Shown here piece after piece: positions 45,628-56,693 of a stretch of DNA of 64,000 nucleotides (within the stretch, counting starts at the first letter, position 1; the number at the start of each line of letters is the position of its first letter). Made by a program: the position numbers and the translations under genes. Origin of the DNA: Plantago elongata (lineage: Eukaryota > Streptophyta > Magnoliopsida > Lamiales > Plantaginaceae); contig JAYMSP010000177.1 of the NCBI GenBank assembly GCA_036897095.1, forward strand, positions 1-64,000, in the 5' to 3' direction. The notes under the pieces are model-generated. The model saw nothing but the letters and a program-made list of their open reading frames with translations. It ran no database searches and was not told the DNA's origin.

Positions 45628-47090
45628 GTTTGTGGAGATGTACTTTTACTTAGTCATGGTGGCGTGTACTTATTTCGGACGGTGAAGATAAAACTACTTG
45701 ATATAGCTACCTACAATATACTTTGGTGTTGCTGGTTTCTCTTTTGTAATTTTGGTGAACAATTTAGATTTTGATTTAGAGCTATAAGCTTGATATGAAT
45801 GTTATGATTCGGATGGTTCTTTTTCCTTTGTAATGTTGTTGCGTGAGTTTGTGATTACGTTTATATTAATAATATTTAGTTTTACAAAAAAAAATCATGC
45901 ATAATCTTATCCTTCACTAGACTGTATCAAGTTAGTTGTTTAATTGTATTTAAAATTAAAATTGACATAATAATTAATGGAGTAGTATGTATGTATGTAT
46001 AAAAGGTTATCTTTACTTTAAAGTTTCATGTTTTAAATATTTCAAGTGTTTTGATATGTTATTACAATTTTATTTCTAAACTGGTGGCGCAAGCAGTTTT
46101 AGTTTTAGATGGAGTAACACCTATCTCTTGTTGCAATATTTACACTAGTCGGGTGGTTATCAACATTGATTTCCGGTCGATTTTTTAGTGAGCTTATAGA
46201 ACGAGTAAAAATGAAATATATTATGTATGTTGAAACTTGAATATCAGGTAGAAGTGAGATAAATCAACAACTCTTAGCTAGCTAGTGAGTAAACATAAAC
46301 CCTATCTCACGTATCCAGCAATATGTCTGCTAAATTGATACTTAAACACGAATTAGTCGGTATTCTTTTCAATTGAAGTTTATTAAATTGAACTAAAATA
46401 AATTTACCTAAATTGAACTGGACGTACTGAATTGAAGGTTTTTTGATGTTTTGCTTTTTATCATTATTATTCCATAAAATTAACATCATATAATAATTCA
46501 TAAAGTAACATCATAAAACGAAGTTTTATAGTACGTACATGACATCACCAAACCGTTTCCATGGTTTATTTTGCTTTTCTTTTAGTAGCATTTCGAAATG
46601 ACTATATCAACATAACATTTATAAATATTGATATTTCAGTGTTTAATATAAGGTTAATATATAAAATCTGAAAAATATTAGAGTTGTATATATTATACAG
46701 ATAATGTTTAATTTGAACATTTGTAATTTAACATATGTAACGTCTTAAATTATATTCATCATTTCTCTCCTATCGATGGGCGGACATTTTTTAAAATCTT
46801 ACGGATCATTAATTACGTCAGATCCCACTAATTTCACTTATTTATAGAGCCATTACTCCACTGGATAAGTTTATTTGCCTCCCTATTATCATGGACTACT
46901 TGCCTCTAATTGATCCTCTTTTATCCATGGTCCCGGTTTAATTACCTATTTAATGAAAATCTTTTTATTATGATGTATCTTTGACTTAACGAATTGATGA
47001 GTAGATTGTCTAATAAAGTGCTCTTTACATGCATTTTCTCGAAAACTATCTAGTATATATTTGTAACCGGACTTGTAAGATAAATGATAA

Positions 47091-47203
47091 GACTGATGGG
47101 TATAAAATTTAAGTGGTGGTTTTTAATTAAAATTGAATTTTTTTATAAAATATTTAATTTGAGTGGGGAGATGACCGCTCCAGCGATATAACAAACCGGG
47201 CTG
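47091..47203. repeat. Unclassified dispersed repeat, copy 3 (subtype B)
   Basis: Closely resembles 48557-48670: GATGGGTATAAAATTTAAGT at the left, TTTAATT-AAATTGAATTTT inside, then GTGGGGAGATGACCGCTCCA and GCGATATAACAAACCGGGC at the right. The ends resemble subtype A copies in outline. Confidence 0.6.
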
Positions 47204-48556
47204 AAATGTCTATACCTCATATCAATCATCCTATTCTTTAAAAATAACAATATATCAACCTCATTCGCAATTAACACTATTACAGTCAAATCACATTCTT
47301 CTCCTCAAGTAACTAATGTGGAATCACGTAATATATAGTGTACTCAAACACAAGCATATACACTACATCGAGTAGATTTTGAAATCTCTAACTAGATCAT
47401 TTAATTTATTGACATTTCATTAAAATATATACTTGCCAGTTGAAACTAAATTTCATTCAGTTTAGTAAATTTCAGTTGAAGATAGTATATACAATTGAGG
47501 AACGGGCTGGCATGTTCGTAATTAAGAATAATTGCAGGGTTACACCCGTCTTTCCTGCTGCATCCAGAAGATGTCTCCATACAAGTTGCACATCCACTTG
47601 CACTCCTTTGGCCTGCGTAAACGATGATCACATTATTAATATTCCTTCCCCTCACAACCAACATGAATTAGATAGAAGATACACTATTTCACACTTTGAT
47701 ATCTGACGCAATTTTTTGTTCTATATTACAACTCGACAGTGACTTTTAACTTTAAACATGATCGGTGTACTATGTTCTCAACGAATTATCTTATCTTAAC
47801 TTATATTTACAGTCAGACGTAATCATATTTTGTTTGATTCTGAACACGTTTGGACCTTAACCATATTAATTTGGACATTAAAATTTCAAGTGTACTCCGA
47901 TGGATCCTGATCCAACTCGGATCCGTAGTTAGGTAGAGTAGGTTTAGGTCCGGACAAAAATGAATATCGGGTATGGATCTAGAACCACAATGCATATGGG
48001 TTGGGTATGGACTTTATGCTAGTTTCCATGTAATGGTTATTATATAATACTCAAGCAATTGTTCCGTACACATGCAGCATCATGATTTATGAACAATTGT
48101 AGTTTAATAAACCTTAACTAGCTTGTTACAATCATTAATTATTTTGATTTGAGTTGATTCTTGGACGGAAAACTCTTCTTTAAGCAAGAATAAGAATCTT
48201 ACCAAGGAGTCTTTGCAATATGATTTGCTAATACAAATCTCAGCTATTTATGCCATCAATGAGGACCATCGAATCGAAGGATTATGATTCCAAAAACACA
48301 ACTTTATTTGGTGTAGACGGTCAGAAATGTGTGAAATTAATTAAAGAATAAAAATAAACGATATAGCATTCACTACAAACGTGTTTGTCATTATCAATTT
48401 GGGTCAATCAAAGTAAAGAATCGCGTATGTATGGTGTTGCTATACGTGGGATTCCAACTCAGAATATGCAATGTGGTTAGCATTGCCAACGAAGAGTTAC
48501 ATCCTAGGCACGGTTGTACGTGTGTATATGGCACAATGTGGATTGTAGTGGTTTGG

Positions 48557-48670
48557 GATTGATTGGTATATAATTTGAGTGATCTTTTTTAATTGAAATT
48601 AAATTTTTCATGTATAAAATGTTCAATTTAAATGGGGAGATGGTCGCTCAAGCGGTATAACAAAAGGGCC
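48557..48670. repeat. Unclassified dispersed repeat, copy 4 (subtype B)
   Basis: Resembles 47091-47203: GATTGGTATATAATTTGAGT at the left, ATGGGGAGATGGTCGCTCAA and GCGGTATAACAAAAGGGCC at the right. Confidence 0.6.
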
Positions 48671-48852
48671 TTAAGGCACGATATGGTTATAGTCTAGTTA
48701 CTATTTCTTAACCGATCAATTTGAAGATTAATTCGCGTATCACTTGTTTTAAACTAGCTAGAATTAAGATGGGAGATAAATATTTAAATTGCAAGACAAA
48801 ATTTCTAATGTAAAATGGATTCGATGAATCATATGGCTCACTATCATACTTA

Positions 48853-49490
48853 AACCCTGTTTACCATTAACTTTTTAGCTATATAAATTTATTTTTATAA
48901 AAAGCTCGTTACGTGAACGTACAATTTTTTATACAAGCCAGCTAACTTGAAAAGCTAATCAAGACTCTGTTTACCGCTATCTTTTCAGCTCAATAAACTT
49001 TTCCTAATAAAAAGATCATTACGCGAACGCGCAGCTTTTCAAACAAGATAGCTGAAAAGCTAACTGGTTTGAGAAGCTAACCAAGTTAGCTTGTTGAAAA
49101 AAAAAAGCGACTTAACCAGCTACCAGCCAATTATTCAGCTACCAGATACATTTTCAACTATCAACTACTCTTTCAGCTAGTTTTGATAAACAAGTTACTA
49201 AGTTTTGTTGAAAAAAAAACTACTTGATAAGCAACTAACCAACTAACTTTCCAGCTACCTTTCCAGCTAGTTTTATTAAACAGAGCCTTATGCCATGCTT
49301 ACTACTAACTTTTTAGTTAGCTTTTTAGTTAGCTTTTCAGCTCAATAAGTTCTTTTTCATAACAAACTTGTTACTTGAACGCGTAGCTTTTTAAACAAGC
49401 TAGCTGAAAAGTTAACTGATTTGACAACTCAATTAACCAGCTACCAGCTAATTTTTCAGCTATCAACTACTTTTCAGCTACCAAACGGGC
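48853..49490. repeat. Nested cluster of AGCT-rich inverted-repeat elements
   Basis: At least three related copies lie head to tail or nested. The middle copy (about 48964-49279) has ends CTCTGTTTACCGCTATC and TTTATTAAACAGAG, which are inverted repeats. All copies share TTTTCAGCTCAATAA, a GTTAC-TGAACGCG motif, TTTTTAAACAAG-TAGCTGAAAAG and ACCAGCTACCAGC. The right copy (about 49290-49490) ends GCTACCAAACGGGCAT. The CTGTTTAC/CCAAACGGG-type ends suggest a hAT-like MITE family, which is a guess. Confidence 0.6.
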
Positions 49491-49820
49491 ATTAATTTGC
49501 ATACCCCCAACAAGTGAATATGTTAGACACGCATCTCTTTCGTACTGCGTATTGTGGCATTTATACATATTCACACATATTCTAGGTTGTGTTGGATCTT
49601 AACCAAAAGTTTAACTATGATTTTGATTGGTTAAAAGCTCTAATCAATTGTCATAATCACAGGGAATGAGTGGATGGCAAGATGGATAAATAAATTGGCC
49701 TTCTTTCTTCCCTCAATAGATTTGAATTTGTACCACACTTGACCTAGCTACTTGAAGAAACAACCCATACACTTAAACTAGTTGTATGCACACTTGTGTT
49801 AATAATATTTAATATCTACT

Positions 49821-49828
49821 TATATAAA
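49821..49828 (+). promoter_or_regulatory. TATA box, PYL gene
   Basis: TATATAAA in the context CTACTTATATAAACACACAC, about 130 bp before the ATG at 49954. The leader would start near 49853. Confidence 0.6.
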
Positions 49829-49953
49829 CACACACACTAAAAACTAGCTTTCATAATTTTGTATTACCCTTTTCCATCAATCTCCACTTTTCTCCTTCAC
49901 TCCAAGAATTTAACAACTAATCCATTCCGATCCAATAATCCATAAGATCACAA

Positions 49954-50541
49954 ATGCCTTGTCAACTCCAACTCCAAAGAATGAATCTCCTAGACCACCA
50001 CAACCACCATGCAACCACCCTCCTCCGCCCCAAACAACCCCCAGCCGACACCCCGGACGATATCCTACGCCACCACACCCACGCCGTGGGCCCACACCAG
50101 TGCTCGTCGGCTGCCATCCGGTCCATCGACGCCCCGTTAGAATCGGTATGGGCCGTAATCCGCCGGTTCGACCAGCCTCAAACCTACAAACACTTCCTTA
50201 AATCTTGCCATGTGATATACGGAGACGGTGACGTGGGCACGTTGCGTGAGGTGCACGTGGTATCGGGAATACCGGCGGAGTGTAGCACAGAGAGACTAGA
50301 GATTCTTGACGACGAGAATCATGTGATGAGCTTTAGGGTTGTGGGAGGGGAGCATAGGCTGCATAATTACCGGTCAGTTACGACGTTGCACGGCGGAGGA
50401 GAGGAGGGGAAGACGGTGGTGGTGGAGTCGTATGTGGTGGATGTGCCGCCGGGGAATACGAAAGAGGAGACGTGTGCGTTTGTTGACACCATTTTGAGGT
50501 GTAATTTGCAATCTTTGGCCAAGATTGTGGAAAACAAGTGA
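49954..50541 (+). CDS. PYL4: ABA receptor, PYL4/5/6-type
   Basis: Soluble START-like receptor of 195 residues that, with abscisic acid bound, inhibits clade A PP2C phosphatases and so releases SnRK2 kinases. It is intronless, like the PYL4-6 group, and much more GC-rich than its surroundings. Visible landmarks: HTHAVGPHQCSSAAI start of the fold, YKHFLKSC with the lysine that contacts the ABA carboxylate, the gate loop as SGIPA, STERLEILDDE, the latch HRL in GGEHRLHNYRSVTTLH, and the C-terminal helix (ETCAFVDTILRCNLQSLAKI). The N-terminal 50 residues are His/Pro-rich and variable in the family. The gate loop usually reads SGLPA, so the Ile is unusual. A second in-frame ATG at 49981 would give a shorter N terminus without affecting the fold. 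Confidence 0.93.
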   Translation: MPCQLQLQRMNLLDHHNHHATTLLRPKQPPADTPDDILRHHTHAVGPHQCSSAAIRSIDAPLESVWAVIRRFDQPQTYKHFLKSCHVIYGDGDVGTLREVHVVSGIPAECSTERLEILDDENHVMSFRVVGGEHRLHNYRSVTTLHGGGEEGKTVVVESYVVDVPPGNTKEETCAFVDTILRCNLQSLAKIVENK

Positions 50542-53500
50542 CAACTTTCTTTTTTTTCAATTTGCTACAAATGATTAATTAATTCAACAAATTAATTAAT
50601 TAATCATCCTTTAATTTACTAATCTAAGGTTCAATGTATTTTCCTTCATTTCTTTTTTTTTCTTTTAATTTTTAGACTGGATCTTGTAAGTATGGTTGTT
50701 GATGCATGTTGGTAATATTTATTTTCGATAGCTGATCATTTGTGTTTTTTTTCCTTTGTAATCGTATTGTACGGATTATTGAAGAGACGAATATAAATTG
50801 ATTGGGTATTGTTCATATTGTATGTTTTTAGTAGGTTTTTTCTCCGTCTCAATATTTTGTGTGAGATTTTGATCATATAGAATGGATATTATCAATTCAA
50901 GTTAATATCGATCTTTAGTATTTACGTGTAAATTTCTTTTGTGTATGTGTGAAACAATGTCTTCTCTTTCATAAATATGTCAGGGTCTGTAAATCTGTAA
51001 CAACTACATTTTCACTGGATATGCATCAGAAAAATCCTGAGTTAACTTACATATATGAGTTTGAATATGCATCAGAAAAATCCTGAGTAAATTTATGTAT
51101 ATGAGTACGACTGGATGTGCATCAGAAAAATCTCGAGCTAACCTACTATATATATGAGTAAGTATCATATGCAAAAACTGAAATCATAGACTCAAGATTT
51201 GAAGGTCGGCCAAGTCATAGTAATCCTCCTCTTGGGTAGCTGAGATATCTCACAACTTGTCAGTATAGTAATGTTTTTGCATGGTATCATACTAGCTAGT
51301 GTATAGTATATCTTTAGTTAAATATTATAATCAAAATTGAGTATATTACGTATGCACTTTTGTTTTGTGCAAATTTAAATTGAGCAAATAGTGAACGTGC
51401 ATATTAATTGTACATTGGTACATACACTACTCTTATCTTATACGGAGTAGAATGGATAACGTTGCTTGTTTTGGTTGTTCACGAATTTTTTTAACTAATT
51501 AAAAGTGTATGGTTAAAATAAATTACGAATTGAATTTTGAAAAAATCTTGAATTTTCCTACATTTCTTATCTATAGTTTTTGGTATTTCGTAATATAATT
51601 TGGGGAAAAATCATTAAAATTTTGGTACATTATAACCTGATATATTTTAATTTTCTATTATTCAGAAAACATTCTATTGACAATAGGATTAGCACTTGGC
51701 AATACCATGTATTGTACTACCATTGTTCAATATTGCTATGATCAGTACACTTATTGTAATTCTTGGATCCTTTCATTTATGCTACATTGCTACATTACAA
51801 ATCTATAAATAAAAATGCACAAATCACAATGCAACTATGCCAATTGCCAAATAGATGTACTTGATTAAACGAGTGAAAATTTTTGTTACCTCCAAAATCT
51901 TTTAACTCACGTCAAAATTACAACACAACCTTTTTCTTCTTTCATTTAACATTAAAACCTTTCAATTTTTGACGTTACATCAAAATTTTGACGACATTAG
52001 TCGTTGACTTAGTTGACCATTAAACCTTTCAAAAACTTCATTTTTACACCAAAACCTTTAAAAAAAAATCATTGTTACACCAAAAAAATCACTATGTTTT
52101 CTCAAGAGATTTAATTTTTTAAAATTACTTTTCCTTTTCTCGAAATCACTTAAATCATGAAAGAAAATCGTAAAATGAAAACTACAAATGTGGTTGGATT
52201 CACAGATATACGTCCTATCCAATGAAACAACTCGTAAATTTGCCGGTCTATTTGATAATTGTTAAAGTTCAACTATACATAATAATCAATTGAATTCTGT
52301 TAAATTAAATGGAAGTTGGAATTAGAAATGAAAAACATAAATTGACACACAACTTGTTGTACGAATTCCAAACAAAAAAACACAAGTTGCATAACATTAT
52401 TATGATATTATCTCTTTCCGTCATGGAACTTTAAAATTATTATAGAGTTATTTTTGAAAGTTTGAATTTTTGTTAAGCTAGTGCAAATTTTTGCAACTTG
52501 CTTTGCAACTTGCCAACCAGGCCTGGCCTTTATTTCGTCGCTTGTACCTTCTTGCTTTTCTTTGCTCTCTCAATTTTGTTTATCATTATTCTTAGCTTGT
52601 AACTGACGGAGAAATTTAATACACTGTTTATGATAGAATTAATGTCTCATTTTATTCGAGTCAGATCTTATTTTTACGACCTACTACAACATGTTATTTA
52701 ATTGGGGTTGATATTTTAAGAGTAATGATAAAATGTAAATAGAAAAATTCAAATTTATATACTTATTATGTAACTCATATTGTACTATAAAATGCAAATA
52801 ACTTGTTGTTCGACAATGTGAACTGAACCTATAGAGTAAGTTTGATAACACATATAGCAGGAGCTGGGAGTTGAGCCTTAATAATTGATAAAATACTTAT
52901 TTCTTCAACTCGACTAGCTCAATAAGATACTTGTAACGATTTTCGTTGAAAACTTCATCTATTATGCGGGATTATTTCTCCGAAACTCTTGAATATTCAG
53001 TATGACTTGTTCTGAGTAATTTCGGAATAGGAGTCATGAATGAAATTCGTTGTGTTGGTTGGCCGCCGGCCAGGTCAAGATATATGACTCTCCATTTCTA
53101 CTGCTCCTACAGGCGCGTGAACAGTTAACTGTAAGGCAGCAATAAAAAATTACCACGGTCAGCAAATTGGTCACTGTTTAGGTCACAAGTCATAATTATA
53201 GTATCACCACTTGACTGATCCTTACCAACATTTGTGATAGCTACGTACCATATACACAAGTACTTTTCAAATTCATCAATTTCTTTTCAACACAAAAAAG
53301 TACCTAGAAATATCTAAAAATGATAAATTCATGTGTTAGTCTTGACTAATTGGGGATCATTTGGAAAAGTTACACAGATGGTAAAATATGGATGGCTAGC
53401 AATATTCCCCAGTGGTTTGTTGGTATGCACAATTTTCCTGGTCCTACAACCTTCTGCACTCTCGTATACTTATATATCATAATAATATATCGTAAAATAT

Positions 53501-53715
53501 AAATAAGTATTTGAAACTACCGGTCACGATGGTGGTATAGTGGCCGGAAATAATAATGGGAGAGTATAGCTCTCATTCTCACCCAATAGCATTTGTGTTG
53601 TTTACTCGTCCTCTTTAAAAATCGATGTTTCTTCATTCAAAAAGGAAATTAACATTACGAAAAACCACTTTCACATCAATGTAAATTAAGAGAATGCACC
53701 TAAAAGATACGACCA
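50542..53715. other. Intergenic, PYL to TBL
   Basis: Starts with the PYL 3' UTR (perhaps to about 50820), including ATTAATTAATT repeats near 50574-50604. A triple 46-50-bp tandem repeat at 51018-51165 is listed separately. The rest is AT-rich and shows no gene. Confidence 0.55.
51018..51165. repeat. Tandem repeat, three 46-50-bp units
   Basis: Three units contain RTGCATCAGAAAAATCYYGAG followed by a TATATGAGT end. They start near 51020, 51066 and 51115 and are slightly diverged. Confidence 0.85.
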
Positions 53716-55635
53716 CTAAGGGTAGAAAACCTTCCAAAACAAAATTTCGTTCCACGTATCGGGAACTCCAGGAAGGCACCAATGTATGCAATCCGCAGCT
53801 TTCACAGGGCTGGCTTTCTCTTCTTCTGTCAAAGGTGTCCATTTGAAATTGTAGACTGAAGTGTGTGCATCTTTTCTGTAACTTGTCAGATGTGTGATGT
53901 TCAGATATGTCACGGGAACCTTCAGTTTGCGAAATTCGTCAGTAAGAACTCGCAGGAAGCTTTTGTCAGTTCCCAAGTGCCTGATATCGTCTGTCATTGT
54001 CGTCTCATTGTAACAGCTTCCGTCTGGATCCCCTCCCCAATCACTGCTCCTGTATGAATGGACATGAAAACGTTTACAGGTTAAAGACTTGCGTAAAAGT
54101 TCACAAATTAATCATACTTGAAAGTGCAGTGTTGTCGAGCGTGTGACAACATCACCCACAACATTGCACGGTTTGTTCTTGATACGTTCAATACTTACAC
54201 TGAATGCGTTGTTGACTGGCCGTTGAAGAACACCCTTTGTTTCATGGGGTCTATGTTTTTGTTCAGCCATTCGATTAGGCTGCTGATGGCAATACGATAC
54301 AGATCAGGTGTCGGCAGGAGTACAGTGTCTTTCACCTCATCGTCAAAAGATCCCTGTCTGTTTAAAAAATGCATGTAGATGAGATTCCAAGAATGCTTCA
54401 TGAATCTTCATCGAAAGAGTATACAGGCTTACCGTAATAGCTTAACTATTGATCTTTTCCACCACAAATAAGAGTTAAATATAAGTATGTCCGCAGTTTT
54501 CCAGTATACTCCATGCTCGTCGATGGTTCCGTTTCTAAACAATCTTGGATTGTCACCTAGGTTCAAGTTCGGATCAGCATTTGACCGCAGCAGATATGGC
54601 GCCCAGTAAAACACAAATGTAGCATTATATTCCTGAACACGAACAAGCAGTACATACGTGTGAGCTCGATCATGTAACTCTTTTTCCACCAAAAGTAGGC
54701 CATTCTTAAGGTGCAGCTAGTAAACTTACCTTGGCTACAAAAACAGTTGGCTCAGACCAATTAATCTTAATGTGTTTGGCATGTTGATCAGGGATAACTT
54801 TGTTGACAAGACAAACCAGGGAGAAGAACTGGTTCCGGTTTATAGAATCACCAACAAACATCAGCTTCTTCCCACGCAGACTTTCAAGCATCAATGTAGC
54901 ATTAAAACTGCAGATATATAGTTACCACGATGAGACGAATATCAAGTTTACATATGAATTAAAGTTTCACTGGCAAAAGCCAAACACTAGTGCCTAATTC
55001 ACTGAATATCAGAAAATGAGTCCTGAATAAGAACAGACCAAACTAGCTGACCTTGGAAGAGAACAGCCATGAGGCTGCCATCTCCAACGTTGATATCCTT
55101 TATCTGGACGGCCATGTTTCTGGCATGTTACTTGCCGCTCAATGTATGGGCAGTCCTGTTCTTCGTAAAGAGGCAGAGAATCGTCGGACACCCATCTTCC
55201 TCTGAATATATCACACCCTTCATTAGCTTCTCCAACAGAAAAAGGCGGCGATGGCAGATTCTCTCTCTCATTTCCTACTGTGAAGAATAAACAATACCAG
55301 AAACTCAATCAAACAAAACTCAGAACGCTCTTACCTGATCATATTCTTTAAGAGTTTTCGAAAAGATTGTACGGCATTCAAATATTGCAATGTTCGATCA
55401 GCAATGATTCCTAATGAACCTACATAGCAAACTACAGAGTGATAACCAGCAACTCACCGTATATTAAATTTGAATACTTTGTTATGCAATGATCAGGATC
55501 GTGTAAACAAGAAAAATAACTCAAGTCTTTTATGTGAAACACTTCAAGGAAAAGGATCAAGGCTAGAACTACAAAGAGAAAGGGGAAGAGAAGAGCCTTT
55601 GTGAAAAAGGAGGACGAAGGAGATTGCTTCCTCAT
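53716..55635 (-). CDS. TBL O-acetyltransferase, tandem copy A
   Basis: Golgi type II membrane protein of the trichome birefringence-like (DUF231) family, likely adding O-acetyl groups to xylan in the wall (the ESK1/TBL29-TBL33 side). Exons in transcript order: 55635-55458, 55277-55052, 54907-54730, 54632-54433, 54357-54199, 54049-53716; GT-AG, consistent phase, 424 residues. A single membrane helix (about 14-33) follows a short cytosolic start. The TBL domain opens at CDIFRGRWV with [12 protein letters not shown]. The catalytic GDS motif is [10 protein letters not shown] (Ser156) and the C-terminal DxxH is DCIHWCLPG (about 400-403). [18 protein letters not shown] and GSFDDE are family blocks. 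The activity call rests on the family; the exact polysaccharide is not certain. Same strand and exon plan as copy B, 1.06 kb away. Confidence 0.88.
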
Positions 55636-56693
55636 TTTTCATCCATGTTCTTACTTCCTGATTTCTTTTGTTGGCACAAAGAAACTTCAGTAAAAAACAT
55701 GTGTTTTGTGTGTGTGAAACTGTGGATGCAATATAAATCTCCAGAAGAAGGAAAAATTATGCTTCTCTTGCAGAATATAGAATCGAAACGTACATGTATC
55801 CAGATGAAGAAAGAAACTTAAAATTTCCATAAAAATGCTTCTCTTGTAGAATACAGAAACAAAACATAACTTGTATGGCCATGCGCACTCTGAGTAAGTT
55901 CTTACCTCGGATTTAATGAACGTGCTTCCAAAAGATCGAAACAGAACAGCATCTTGCTAGCTGCACTCCCAATATCGCATCACTACAACTCTACAAGCTT
56001 TTACATCATATTTGCAACCACTGAGAACAGCAAAGCATTCAGTAATGAAATCACAACCATTCGAGGCCAGCGAAATTTCATATAGACATTTAATGTACTG
56101 TAAGACTAGAACTCAGCCACTCTTAAATTGTCTTGGAGCTACAGAAAGCAAGCTCGCAAAACTTAATCAAATCTTCATCTGGAAAAAATAGCTGAACATT
56201 AGAGCCATTTAATTCTCAGAAATCATCTACATTCGTAGTAAACACTTAATATGGTTAGAGCATTGCTACAAATTACCATATGGAAGAACATAAGGCTTAT
56301 ATCACTTCGAAAAACTCCTAATTCGATAACTATATTTAACCTCGAATTCTAACCAGAACATTGATCTGATACATGTTCACTGAACAAAGCATACATTTGG
56401 TTCTCCTGTTAATACTTCTGTAAAGGATTTATTTATTTCGGCATTTTTTACAACATTATTAATATTTCAGAATAAATTGCACAGTTCATAATAGAGAAAT
56501 AGAGCTCAATGAATTTCAAAATTGAATTGTAAGCATACAATATAAAGTTTCACATCTGCTCCACTGAAGCTAATCTTTCTAAGAGAAGCTCAATTTATAA
56601 GCTTTATCTCAGAATAGAAAAGAAAAAGAAAAGGAGCTACTTGTTTCTACACTTGTTGTGTCATATATGAACATTCAAAGAAATGTATCAGGC
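55636..56693. other. Spacer between the TBL genes
   Basis: Promoter of copy A (right to left) and the 3' UTR of copy B. Two related blocks of the type AAAATGCTTCTCTTGTAGAATA and ATTATGCTTCTCTTGCAGAATA lie at about 55757-55780 and 55831-55855, suggesting a short local duplication of about 74 bp. Nothing else is seen. Confidence 0.5.

Larger units (their letters stand above)
41711..49953. other. Gene desert between CLASSY and PYL
   Basis: About 8.2 kb without a supportable gene. It holds the CLASSY 3' UTR, dispersed repeat copies, a Stowaway-type MITE, an inverted-repeat element, a 178-bp tandem duplication and an AGCT-rich nested repeat cluster, all listed separately. Open frames at 42643-42885, 46307-46501, 47440-47706 and 47813-47995 have no recognisable domain. 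42580-43180, 43420-44280, 45630-47090 and 47210-48550 show nothing else I can name. Confidence 0.5.

Noticed and set aside
49959-50201. Pro-rich alternate frame inside the PYL gene.
   Set aside because: It is a GC-rich shadow of the ABA receptor frame, with no family match.
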